This document shows positions 8,626 to 18,333 of a stretch of 64,000 nucleotides of DNA, piece by piece. The position numbers and the translations under genes were made by a program. Numbering within the stretch: position 1 is the stretch's first letter; the number at the start of each line of letters is the position of its first letter. Origin of the DNA: Chloroflexota bacterium (lineage in GTDB: Bacteria; Chloroflexota; Anaerolineae; Anaerolineales; E44-bin32); NCBI GenBank assembly GCA_022561215.1, contig JADFRQ010000001.1, forward strand, positions 1 through 64,000, written 5' to 3'. A model generated the notes under the pieces. The model searched no databases and was not told where the DNA came from. It worked only from the letters and a program-made list of their open reading frames with translations.

Positions 8626-8698
8626 GCCCTCGTAGCTCAGCGGATAGAGCACTTGCTTGCGGAGTAAGGGGTCAGGGGTTCAAGTCCCTTCGAGGGCG
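8626..8698 (+). tRNA. tRNA-Arg(GCG)
   Basis: Acceptor GCCCTCG/CGAGGGC, D-arm GCTC/GAGC, anticodon stem CTTGC/GTAAG with loop TTGCGGA (anticodon GCG), T-arm AGGGG-TTCAAGT-CCCTT. Confidence 0.88.
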
Positions 8699-8703
8699 CT
8701 ACG

Positions 8704-8732
8704 AAGCCGTTCGCGAAAGCGGACGGCTTTTT
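8704..8732 (+). terminator. intrinsic terminator of tRNA cluster
   Basis: AGCCGTTCGC-GAAA-GCGGACGGCT followed by T-tract. Confidence 0.8.
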
Positions 8733-8914
8733 GCATTTGCCAGGGGAGCTCAAGCCGGAGCCAGATCCTCGGCACTCCAGATCCATTTATATTTGCCTCT
8801 GGATTACAGAAGTTCGTATAGAGAATCGAGTTAATGGGTTTCGAGATAACACGTAGGATGTGAACTGAAAAAGAAGTCGCAATTTTATTACACTCTTCTT
8901 TACATCGATGCACC

Positions 8915-9535
8915 TCAAAAATCCGGCCATGGCTGGTAAAAATCCTGGGGCAGCACTGCGCTTTGGGGATCAAGGTAGCCGGCATCAAAAATCTCTTTCG
9001 CCAGCGGCAAACCAACATAGCGCAGATGCCAGGGCTCCCAACGGTATTCGGTAACCACCGCGCTCCAGCGATTGTTGTAGGGCCATTCGCGGATTGCCTT
9101 CAATGGGAACGAAATCACAAAACCGAACTCATGCGCCCTGGCTTCCAAAGCGGACCACAATTTTCGATTTCGAGAATCATTGTATTCGATCGGCAATCCG
9201 GCCCATGCCACGTCAAAAACTGTGCCCAATTGGTGTTCAGAATGCCCGGGTCTCGCAATCACTTCGTCGGCCCGTTCTTCACCCTCATCGGACATCAAAC
9301 GAACAAAAGCCTCCGCCTGACTGCTGTACGAGCGATAATCGCTCATCACCTCGACGGGTAAGTTGATCTCCTTAATCAAGAAGTCCAGAGCATTACGGGC
9401 ATCCGTGTGGTTTCCCGGAGCGTACCACAATGGCACCCTATGCTCCTTATTCACAAGGGTATTAAGAGGTGCGCCGAGTAGCAGGTGTAGCACGACATAT
9501 AGCTGCAGCAGTCCTGGAATTTCATCCCCTCCCAT
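8915..9535 (-). CDS. D-alanyl-D-alanine carboxypeptidase, VanY-like
   Basis: DYRSYSSQAEAFVRL...ARPGHSEHQLGTVFDVA...WEPWHLRYVG motifs. Confidence 0.92.
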   Translation of the reverse strand: MGGDEIPGLLQLYVVLHLLLGAPLNTLVNKEHRVPLWYAPGNHTDARNALDFLIKEINLPVEVMSDYRSYSSQAEAFVRLMSDEGEERADEVIARPGHSEHQLGTVFDVAWAGLPIEYNDSRNRKLWSALEARAHEFGFVISFPLKAIREWPYNNRWSAVVTEYRWEPWHLRYVGLPLAKEIFDAGYLDPQSAVLPQDFYQPWPDF

Positions 9536-9572
9536 AGCTTAGTGCCAGATCATAGTGGATACGATGGGTTGG

Positions 9573-9620
9573 CGTTCTGAGTCGAAGCGCAGCGCAGGTG
9601 AAGAATCTCGCTGCGCCTGG
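9573..9620. repeat. dispersed repeat fragment of the (T)TCTGAG...GAAGAATCTCG type
   Basis: gttctgagtcgaagcgcagcgcaggtgaagaatctcgctgcgcc. Confidence 0.5.
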
Positions 9621-9854
9621 AGAAGAACTTTTACATTTGAAATCAATATTCATCGTCTTATGGAACGCCTTCGCTCCTCAGAAAACCATCGCTCCATCAC
9701 GATTATCTTTGCTCAATACTAGCTGCTCTACTCAGTGGTCAAAGGATCGCTGGAGAATCTACTGTTGCTTGCGCCTTTTTCTGCATGGTGAGCTGGATCG
9801 TTTTCCCATCCTAAGAAGTTTCTTTTTTTTGATTTATCTGATTAATAATTAACG

Positions 9855-11027
9855 TTAAGGGAGGAAATTCCAGGGATTGACGCGTCCATAAATATCATTC
9901 AGCATCTCAAAATGAAGGTGTGGCCCCGAGGAACGTCCCGAGCTGCCCATGGCGCCTATGGAAGTTCCTTGAAAGACTCCGGTTCCGCAACCAGCAAAAA
10001 CTGAGTCCAAATGCGCATACAATGTTTGCCAACCGTTGCCATGATCGAGGACGATAACATTGCCATACCCCCCATTATGCCAACCGGAATACACAACGAC
10101 TGCTGCATCCACCGCGAAGATCCCGTACCCAAAATCCCCACCAATATCAAGACCATAGTGGTTTGTGGATGGTGAATAATCATATCCCGAGATGTATTGC
10201 GAACTTGTTGGCCAAACGAAAGTACCGAAGCCTATGGGGCCATCGAAAATTGTCCCGCATGCTCCTGGCCCATAAATACTTGCCACACTGGGGTTCGAAC
10301 GCGGGATCTTTGGTAGCGCCCAGGAAACGAATTCACGCTTTCCACCGGGAATAATAATCATGGTTTCTGGTGGAATGTCGGTTTCTTCCAAATCAATATC
10401 TGGGGTGAGATTATTCCCTGGCCAATCGATAATTTCGCGCGCGGCCACTTCGAAAAATTCGGCGATCCCAATTAAGCTTTCCCCCTGTGACCACAAATGG
10501 ATGGTTCCATCGACCGGTGCGATATTCAATATTTGGCCTGGTTGTAAACTGTGAGGATCATCCTGCAGGACGTCAAAATTTCCCCACAATATGGTTTCCG
10601 GTTTCAGACCAAACTTATCCGCAATACCAAATAAAGAATCTCCTGTTTGCACCTCGTAGAATACGATATCCAAGCGCGGCCGGCTGGGGATAATGGTATG
10701 CACGTCAAGCTTGCGATTAATCTGAGCAGCTGCAATTGGCTCACCTTCAAAACGAAGCAAATCGCGTAAATCAACGCTTTGGTATTCAGGCCGGACAGCC
10801 GACTCCTCGAGCAATGGGTCCGATGTTGGTTTTGATTGCAATCCAAGCTTGGCAATCCACCCACCCAATACGATGATGCTGAGCAAGAACAAGTGGCTCA
10901 GGTAGCGTCTCCAGGGCGAGAATATCTCCCGATTCATGATCCCCTGAGCTAACCGGCGAAGGATGAATTCGCCTTCCTGCTTTTCATCTGGCGTTTCATT
11001 TTCAGGGGCATCATCGTTATTTAACAT
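9855..11027 (-). CDS. LysM domain M23 family metallopeptidase
   Basis: LysM-like YEVQTGDSLFGIADKFGLKPETILWGN; M23 NHYGLDIGGDFGYGIFA...VIVLDHGNGWQTLYAHLD...GPHLHFEM. Confidence 0.93.
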   Translation of the reverse strand: MLNNDDAPENETPDEKQEGEFILRRLAQGIMNREIFSPWRRYLSHLFLLSIIVLGGWIAKLGLQSKPTSDPLLEESAVRPEYQSVDLRDLLRFEGEPIAAAQINRKLDVHTIIPSRPRLDIVFYEVQTGDSLFGIADKFGLKPETILWGNFDVLQDDPHSLQPGQILNIAPVDGTIHLWSQGESLIGIAEFFEVAAREIIDWPGNNLTPDIDLEETDIPPETMIIIPGGKREFVSWALPKIPRSNPSVASIYGPGACGTIFDGPIGFGTFVWPTSSQYISGYDYSPSTNHYGLDIGGDFGYGIFAVDAAVVVYSGWHNGGYGNVIVLDHGNGWQTLYAHLDSVFAGCGTGVFQGTSIGAMGSSGRSSGPHLHFEMLNDIYGRVNPWNFLP

Positions 11028-11796
11028 AAACCTTCTCAGTCAGTCTCTCGAACCAACCCCAAAAGTCACTTCGAGCATATTTGAAAATTAATGACGGGGC
11101 GCTGAGTGGAATTAACCGTCCCAAGATAGCATACGTCATCTCAAATAAGCCAATGTGGGCCACCTCGATTGAGCGTGTAGCTGCTTAATTCTACCTGCTG
11201 CACATGCATGGGCTCTGTCCACATTCGACCTTGGCCGACTCAGATACGCATAATGGCTTTGCCGATCATTTCCACGATCGATCACCGCCGCCTGGCCGTA
11301 TTCCCCAAGTCAATACACCCGGCGTATCCTACCACACCATTATCTTCAGCCGTGAGCCCAGCCCCTCTCGTTCCACCGAAGTCAATCGCGCCATGAAGGC
11401 CGGGGCAAAATGATTTGGCCGGGCCGTCAATGTTTGATTAACTGCTCCATTTGCCGCGGACGCGCTTTCCTATTTTTGGTTGTATTTGAGAATCAGGCGC
11501 GCGCAATTCTGGAGGTTAAAGCACACCCACAATAAGCGTAGCCGTTCACAGGTCAAGCTTGCGCTTGCATACACCAGCGGCACCTCGAAAGGCATCTTCT
11601 TCTAACTTTGAGCTGTCCAATTTGGGGGATTCTTGTCCGCGAAGGAAGGTATTTCTTCGACGCGATTAATAGGGCAAGAGCAGATTAATGGCTGCTACTA
11701 GCGTCAAGTTTCCTGCTCTCCCGGAGTAATCGATACATCTTAATGAATCTTATGTCCTATTGAAATTTTTGAAAAACGCAAGCAAATTCTCCGTAC

Positions 11797-13071
11797 TTAT
11801 TCTTCCGAGAGTGACTGGAGAAAATCGAGATTGTTCTCCGAATGCGCAAGCCTTTTCAAGATGGCTTCCGTGGCTGACGCTAGATCCATTCCGGCGCCAT
11901 TCGGCGGCGAGGCGATCATATGCGAATACATTCTGCGCATCAGCCATACTCGAGGGGTTAGATCCGGACCAAGCAAAAGTTCCTCCCGCCGAGTCGAAGA
12001 GCGATGGATATCGTACGCGGGGAAAATTCTGCTCTCCTGCAATTTTCGTGATAAATGAAGTTCCATGTTCCCGGTGCCTTTGAACTCCTCATACACCACA
12101 TCATCCATGCGCGAGCCGGTGTCCACCAGACAAGTGGCGATAATTGTCAACGAAGTACCTTCCTCCAGGTTGCGCGCCGCCCCAAAAAAGCGTTTGGGAG
12201 GATACAATGCCGCTGGATCGAGCCCACCGGAGAGCGTTCTTCCAGAGGGAGCGACCATTAAGTTATAGGCGCGCGCTAAACGAGTGATCGAATCCATTAA
12301 TATCACGACATCACGATTACTTTCCACCAACCTTTTTGCCCTTGCAAGCGCCATTTCTGCAACTTTCACGTGAGAGGTTACTGGCTCATCAAAGGTAGAA
12401 GATATTACTTCGGCATCAACAGAGCGATCCATGTCGGTTACTTCTTCGGGGCGTTCGCCAATCAATACAACCATGAGATGGATTTCAGGATAATTCTGAG
12501 AGATCGCATTAGCGATATCTTTTAGCACGGTCGTCTTGCCTGCCTTGGGGGGTGAAACAATGAGGCCACGCTGACCTTTTCCAATTGGCGCGATGAGGTT
12601 GAGCAAGCGGGTCGAATACGCGTAACGATCGGTCTCAAGATCAAAGCGCTCCTCGGGGAATATTGGCGTGAGAGATTCAAATCTTGGCCGATCTTTGCTT
12701 TCTTCAGGATCGAGGCCATTTATCGATTCGACTCGTAAAAGACCGTAATATTTCTCCGATTCCTTGGGTGGACGAATCTGACCGATGACCATATCCCCTG
12801 TGCGCAGACCGAATCTCCGGATCTGAGATTGGGAAACATAGATGTCATTCTGGCCCGGCAGGTAATGATCCGCACGCAAGAAACCCATCCCCTCGTTCAT
12901 CACTTCAAGCACACCACCGCGCAGTTCTAAGCCTCGACGTTCAGCTTCGGATTGCATGATGCGTAAAACGAGATCTTCTTTTTTCATACGCGTGGCGCCC
13001 TGGATGGTTAAATCCTTCGACATCGAACGCAAATCGTTAAGCGTCATCGCTTCTAATTGAGCAATATTCAT
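11797..13071 (-). CDS. rho: transcription termination factor Rho
   Basis: PIGKGQRGLIVSPPKAGKT, LIGERPEEVTDM, VILMDSITRLARAYN, SGRTLSGGLDPAALYPPKRFFGAARN, RRMYSHM. Confidence 0.97.
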   Translation of the reverse strand: MNIAQLEAMTLNDLRSMSKDLTIQGATRMKKEDLVLRIMQSEAERRGLELRGGVLEVMNEGMGFLRADHYLPGQNDIYVSQSQIRRFGLRTGDMVIGQIRPPKESEKYYGLLRVESINGLDPEESKDRPRFESLTPIFPEERFDLETDRYAYSTRLLNLIAPIGKGQRGLIVSPPKAGKTTVLKDIANAISQNYPEIHLMVVLIGERPEEVTDMDRSVDAEVISSTFDEPVTSHVKVAEMALARAKRLVESNRDVVILMDSITRLARAYNLMVAPSGRTLSGGLDPAALYPPKRFFGAARNLEEGTSLTIIATCLVDTGSRMDDVVYEEFKGTGNMELHLSRKLQESRIFPAYDIHRSSTRREELLLGPDLTPRVWLMRRMYSHMIASPPNGAGMDLASATEAILKRLAHSENNLDFLQSLSEE

Positions 13072-13332
13072 GGGGAACTCCAGTAAGTGTTATTTCTTGA
13101 CGTCCAGTATGTAGGAAGCCATAATTTCTTGTGATCGATTGGTTAACCGCGATTAATTAGCGTGGATTGCACAGAAATTTCAAGCCTTCGTTCAACGTTG
13201 GGGAATGTGCGCCAGAATATTGAGCTCTACCAATCGTTAATTTTCTGGATGGAGGAATTATATCACGGGGCAAAATACCCCGCAAGCAATCCACGAACCC
13301 AAGCGCAAATGTGTACAAATCGACGTCCCCAA

Positions 13333-14193
13333 TCACGGTAACCTTTCGTATTTCTCACTCAAATTCGTTCCCACAACATAAACGGATAATTGCGCGATTG
13401 CCAAACCGGAGAAAATCGACATTAAAAAGGCGGTAAGCACCCAGATCCTTGTTGAAATCTTAGTGGAGAAGTCCTCAAATTGTCCTGCAAGGCCCTCAAG
13501 CGCGTTGCCGCGCTTTTCCAGCTCTTGCGCAACTGTCGAGGCATTCCGAGAAAATGCATCCAGGTCATCCACGATACGCGAAAATTGGGGGCGTAAATCA
13601 TCCAGGCTTAAAGCGGAGGAATTCATTTCTTCATGGACATCCCGCAATGCGCCGGGGAGTGGGTTAAGGCTGAGCGCTACCTCTTGCAGACTTGCACTGA
13701 GTGAATTTTCGGGATCATAGGAGACCTTCGTGAGAAATTCAATTACCGACAGGGCACGCAATGTAGAATCAATCGCCTTAGCTCCTTCGCGGGCAGCTCC
13801 CAATGCATCCTGGGTCGATTCAATTGTATCGGGGGCTTTCTCGCCAAGAAGTACGCCAAGAGTTTGCAGCAAGCCAACACTATCTTCGATGAACACATTG
13901 GTTGTAGAAAATACCCCACTTGCGTCACGCATCGTGCTCGCTGTTTGATTAAGGGCCTTTGCACTTAGATCGAGTGTCTGTGCAAGTTCCTCAATCTGCT
14001 CTGCTGTGGAAGAAGCCGCATCCTCGAGCTTGCGAATAAGTGTCGGTGTAACCAGCGGAAGTGCAAGCACCGCAAGCAGACTTAATGTGGCGCCGATGGC
14101 CCCACCGGCACGAAGCATGACCGAAAACCACTGGGGCCACGTGTGAATATTGCTAGCGTTACGACTTGTTCCTTGCGCATCAGGGGAGGTCAT
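13333..14193 (-). CDS. hypothetical membrane protein with central coiled-coil-like region and two terminal TM segments
   Basis: Long ORF; hydrophobic segments near both ends; heptad-like middle. Confidence 0.65.
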   Translation of the reverse strand: MTSPDAQGTSRNASNIHTWPQWFSVMLRAGGAIGATLSLLAVLALPLVTPTLIRKLEDAASSTAEQIEELAQTLDLSAKALNQTASTMRDASGVFSTTNVFIEDSVGLLQTLGVLLGEKAPDTIESTQDALGAAREGAKAIDSTLRALSVIEFLTKVSYDPENSLSASLQEVALSLNPLPGALRDVHEEMNSSALSLDDLRPQFSRIVDDLDAFSRNASTVAQELEKRGNALEGLAGQFEDFSTKISTRIWVLTAFLMSIFSGLAIAQLSVYVVGTNLSEKYERLP

Positions 14194-14695
14194 TAGAATG
14201 TTAAGAATTAAGGCTCTCTATGAAATTAGTTTTAACACGGTTGGTTTAATCAAATTCAGTAAAAGGTGATAATAAAATGTACAGGCCAAATATGATCGGC
14301 GCAAGGGGGAAGAGGATGCCAACTTCCACCGGGCGGGATCACACCTATTCCTGCTAAACCTTATCAAATTTTCCCATGATGGGGAGAACATATTTCACGG
14401 ATTGTCCCAGAGCGAGCACGCATATTAACCTGCATGAATGCGTTCCTATGCCAAAATACTCAACACACTTAAGCAGTCCGCTAACCGTGATCCCTATGGG
14501 GGCGAAGGATGGCTACCCATGCTCTCGATCGCGATCGAAATAAGCCGCAAAACATCGATGGCAGCTTGATCCCCGGCATACATCCTGCGCGTCCAATGCG
14601 ACGTAAGCCGACTCCCCCTCGGCAACGCAAACGAAATCGTGCCCGAGCCTGGGCGAAGGATTTTCGCTGATATGGGATTCCTTCGCGGATGATAT

Positions 14696-15514
14696 CTAAA
14701 GTTGGAAGAGGGATACAACATAAAATCCCAGGACCCCGGCCCACAGCCATGAATCGATGCGATCGAGTACACCCCCATGACCCAGAAACAACTTACCCGT
14801 ATTTTTCGTCTGAAATTCACGCTTGAACATGCTTATTCCCAGATCACCAAACAGCGCAAATATGCTGATCACGGCTCCGATAATGAATCCTCGCAAGCCG
14901 CTCAATGTCGCCGCATTCGGTGTCAATTCCATCAGGATCAATGCTGCTGCCATCCCTGAAAGCGATCCGAAGAGAATTCCCCCAAGATAGCCCTCCCAAG
15001 TTTTTCCGGGGCTCAAGCGCGGCACCAATTTGCGTTTTCCGATCCAATTTCCGGTAAAATAAGCGGCCGAATCTGCGATCCATATTGAAGACAGCGCAAT
15101 GAACATCCACTGCATGCCATCTTGAAGCTCGCGTAGTGAAATCAAATACGCACCTATCCATCCGAGATAAACTATCCCCGCAAGTGTAATCGCGAAATCA
15201 GTCCCAGATTTTGTCGCCCCTTTTTCATAGTCGGCAATATGCCATAGGATTGCAATTAAACTAATCATCGCGAGCGCGGTTGCTGAATGACCTGGATTGC
15301 CGGAAAAGCGAAGCAAATCTATGATGAAAACAGCAAGTACCAGAATGGGAACCGCAGGCCGCAAGGTATTGTTCCTAAAGAGGATGCCATATTCATAAGC
15401 GGCTGCAGCCGAGAGGATGGCAACCGCAAAGGCGAAAGCCCATCCGCCAGTTGTAATCAGCCATGCCGATAAAATAAGACCAAACAAAGAAACGGCAACG
15501 CGCTCTCGAAGCAT
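14696..15514 (-). CDS. cdsA: phosphatidate cytidylyltransferase
   Basis: WIADSAAYFTGNWIGKRKLVPRLSPGKTWEGYLGG and C-terminal FGDLGISMFKREFQTKNTGKLFLGHGGVLDRIDS. Confidence 0.96.
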   Translation of the reverse strand: MLRERVAVSLFGLILSAWLITTGGWAFAFAVAILSAAAAYEYGILFRNNTLRPAVPILVLAVFIIDLLRFSGNPGHSATALAMISLIAILWHIADYEKGATKSGTDFAITLAGIVYLGWIGAYLISLRELQDGMQWMFIALSSIWIADSAAYFTGNWIGKRKLVPRLSPGKTWEGYLGGILFGSLSGMAAALILMELTPNAATLSGLRGFIIGAVISIFALFGDLGISMFKREFQTKNTGKLFLGHGGVLDRIDSWLWAGVLGFYVVSLFQL

Positions 15515-15519
15515 ATTAA

Positions 15520-16254
15520 TTAGTGAGAGGAAACAGGTTCACTAACTCTTCCGAACCTTCTCTCTCTTTCAGCATACTCGATGAGTGCTTCCAGAAGTTC
15601 TTCACGCCCAAAATCCGGCCAGTATTTCGGGGTTACGATCCATTCTGCATAGGCGCCCTGCCAGATGAGAAAATTGCTTACACGTTGTTCCCCTGAAGTT
15701 CGAATAATCAAGTCAGGATCAGGCATTTCGGAGGTGTACAGGTGGCGGCTAATTAATTCTTCCGTAATAGCCTCGGCGTCAAAACCGGCGGCAGCAATTT
15801 TCTCCACAGCCTGCACAATTTCATCGCGTCCGCCATAGTTCCATGCAATACTCAGGTGGAGACGATTATTATTCTTCGTTAATTCCACAGCTTTACGTAC
15901 CTTCGCCTGTAGTCCTTCGCTAAGCCCATCAAGCCTTCCAAGATGACGCAACTGCACTCCGCGTTCATTCATTACATCGAGCTCAGTATCAATTACGCCT
16001 TCTAGAATATTAATTAATCCGCGGACTTCATCTTTTGGTCGTTCCCAATTTTCTGTGGAGAAAGCAAAAATCGTCAGGTATTTAATCCCAAATTCGCCAC
16101 AGGCTTCAAGCACCCGACGCAAATTCTTAACGCCTTGTCGATGGCCTGCAAGCCGCGGCAAGTTTCTTTCTCTTGCCCAGCGCCCATTGCCATCCATGAT
16201 GATGGCGACATGCTGGGGTATTTTCTCGGGAATCTGTGTCATCACTACAATCAT
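15520..16254 (-). CDS. uppS: isoprenyl transferase (undecaprenyl diphosphate synthase family)
   Basis: HVAIIMDGNGRWA, GHRQGVKNLRRVLEACGEFGIKYLTIFAFSTENW, DLIIRTSGEQRVSNFLIWQGAYAEW. Confidence 0.96.
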   Translation of the reverse strand: MIVVMTQIPEKIPQHVAIIMDGNGRWARERNLPRLAGHRQGVKNLRRVLEACGEFGIKYLTIFAFSTENWERPKDEVRGLINILEGVIDTELDVMNERGVQLRHLGRLDGLSEGLQAKVRKAVELTKNNNRLHLSIAWNYGGRDEIVQAVEKIAAAGFDAEAITEELISRHLYTSEMPDPDLIIRTSGEQRVSNFLIWQGAYAEWIVTPKYWPDFGREELLEALIEYAERERRFGRVSEPVSSH

Positions 16255-16275
16255 CCTGAAGCGAAATCATTCATT

Positions 16276-16833
16276 CTAGACTTCGAGAACTTCAACTTCC
16301 TTCCGTTCTCCGGTCACCTGAATTAGATCGATATAATGGTCGGTGATTTTCTGCAGCTCATTTTCGCCACGTTCGAGCTCATCTTCAGATATGAGTTTCT
16401 CCCGCTCAAACTCCCTGATATTGTTTTGTGCGTCTCGACGTACATTGCGCACAGAGATGCGCGCTTCCTCCACGCGTTTCTTAACCACGCGTACCAATTC
16501 ATGACGCCTTTCTTCGGTCAGAGCAGGGATATTCAAACGAATCATCTTTCCATCATTATTTGGAGTAAGTCCCAAATCGGAGGCAAGAATCGCTCGTTCA
16601 ATTTCTTTGATGCTGGCAGGATCAAATGGCCTCACGCTTAACAGCCTGGGTTCAGGAGCGGAAATAGTTGCCAGTTGGATGAGCGCAGTCTGTGTCCCGT
16701 AATAATCAACGTTAAGCTTCTCAATTAAAGCGGGCGAGGCGCGACCCGTTCGAATGGCAGCAAGCTCTTCCTCCAGTGCCCGGATAGCGCCCTTCATTCG
16801 CGACTCGCCTTCCGAAAGCGCTTCACTAATCAT
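16276..16833 (-). CDS. frr: ribosome recycling factor (start refined)
   Basis: EALSEGESRMKGAIRALEEELAAIRTGRASPALIEKLNVDYYGT... PALTEERRHELVRVVKK. Confidence 0.95.
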   Translation of the reverse strand: MISEALSEGESRMKGAIRALEEELAAIRTGRASPALIEKLNVDYYGTQTALIQLATISAPEPRLLSVRPFDPASIKEIERAILASDLGLTPNNDGKMIRLNIPALTEERRHELVRVVKKRVEEARISVRNVRRDAQNNIREFEREKLISEDELERGENELQKITDHYIDLIQVTGERKEVEVLEV

Positions 16834-16945
16834 GATGTTACTCCTGAGAACTAGGCAAGTTAACTGGAAATGCTGCACATAGGATAATGCAAAATAAGAA
16901 AATTTGCGATCTTGAATCGAATGACGAGACAGTTAGCGAACGAGT

Positions 16946-17659
16946 TCAGGAAATAATTGTGCCAACTTCTTTCCCCTGGACTGCTAATACGAGGCTTTCT
17001 GGCTCCCACATCGGAATGACAAGAATAGGAAGCTGGTTATCCATACAAAGTGAAATTGCCGTGCTGTCCATAACTTCAAGACGTCGGCTCAACGCCTCGA
17101 GATAGGTTAGGCGGTCAAATCGTTTTGCATCGGCATTGTGAACGGGATCGCGGTCATAGACGCCATCCACTTTTGTCGCCTTTATCATAATATCGGCTTC
17201 GATTTCCATCGCTCGCAACGCGGCAGCAGTATCGGTTGAAAAATAAGGATTCCCGGTGCCCCCACCAAGGATGATAACTCTCCCTTTTTCCAGGTGGCGT
17301 AAGGCCCTGCGCCGAATATAGGGTTCCGCAACGGCTCGCATTTCAATAGACGACATTACACGCGTGACAATTCCTAATCGCTCATGGGCATCCATTAAGG
17401 CAAGTGAATTCATCACCGTCCCCAGCATCCCCATGTAATCGGCGGTGGCACGATCCATTCCACGATCCATGCCATCTTCTCCGCGCCACAAATTGCCAGC
17501 GCCAGGAACAATGGCGACTTCAACACCTAATTCGCTCACGCTCTGAACGTAGCTCGCGACTTGCTCTGCGCGTTGAGGATCAATTCCAACTCCACTAGGG
17601 CCTGCAAACGCCTCACCGCCAAGTTTCAATAAAATGCGACGATATTTTGGTTTCGACAT
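16946..17659 (-). CDS. pyrH: UMP kinase
   Basis: [72 protein letters not shown]. Confidence 0.96.
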   Translation of the reverse strand: MSKPKYRRILLKLGGEAFAGPSGVGIDPQRAEQVASYVQSVSELGVEVAIVPGAGNLWRGEDGMDRGMDRATADYMGMLGTVMNSLALMDAHERLGIVTRVMSSIEMRAVAEPYIRRRALRHLEKGRVIILGGGTGNPYFSTDTAAALRAMEIEADIMIKATKVDGVYDRDPVHNADAKRFDRLTYLEALSRRLEVMDSTAISLCMDNQLPILVIPMWEPESLVLAVQGKEVGTIIS

Positions 17660-17696
17660 ACTTTCCTCAGTGATCTTCTATACTGATCGCCCCCTC

Positions 17697-17724
17697 AAAA
17701 AAAGAGCCAACCGATGGTTGGCTC
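17697..17724 (-). terminator. intrinsic terminator downstream of tsf
   Basis: Minus strand GAGCCAACC-ATC-GGTTGGCTC followed by T7. Confidence 0.85.
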
Positions 17725-17730
17725 GCTCTC

Positions 17731-18333
17731 TCAATCCGAATATTCACCTACTCCCCATCGCATGAACCGGCGGATAGTTATATTTTCGCCGACGGTGCCG
17801 ACGAGCTCTTTTTTAAGCTGATCAACCGTCTTCGAATCATCCCGAATGTACGGCTGCACAAGCAAACATTTTTCTTTGTAGAATTTTTGAATGCGGTCTT
17901 CCACGATTTTATCGATGGCTTTTTCTGGCGTTCCCTCTTGAAGTGCCCAATTTCGGGCAAGCTCATTTTCTTCTGCAATCCGTTCTTGTGGTACATCGTC
18001 CTTGTCAACATACTGCGGTGAGTTTGCTGCGATCTGAAGGGCAATTTCATGCGCAAATTTCCTAAATTCTTCCGTGCGCGCAACAAAATCCGTTTCACAA
18101 TTTACTTCCACCATCACACCAATTCGGCCGTCTCCATGACTGTAAAGATCCAATACACCTACGTTTGTCTCACGGCCAACTCGTATTGCAGCTGAATCCA
18201 ATCCTTTCTCTTTCAAATAGGCAATGGCTTGTTCCAGATCACCGTTGCTGGCCTCGAGCGCTTGGCGACAATTGAGGAACCCCGCACCTGTTTCTTCGCG
18301 TAATTCCTTAATCTGCGCTGTCGGGATCCTCAT
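17731..18333 (-). CDS. tsf: elongation factor Ts (short form)
   Basis: [48 protein letters not shown]. Confidence 0.96.
   Translation of the reverse strand: MRIPTAQIKELREETGAGFLNCRQALEASNGDLEQAIAYLKEKGLDSAAIRVGRETNVGVLDLYSHGDGRIGVMVEVNCETDFVARTEEFRKFAHEIALQIAANSPQYVDKDDVPQERIAEENELARNWALQEGTPEKAIDKIVEDRIQKFYKEKCLLVQPYIRDDSKTVDQLKKELVGTVGENITIRRFMRWGVGEYSD

Noticed and set aside
14481-14820. ORFs at the 3' end of cdsA (89 and 108 aa)
   Set aside because: Overlap the cdsA C-terminus in other frames; no recognisable product.
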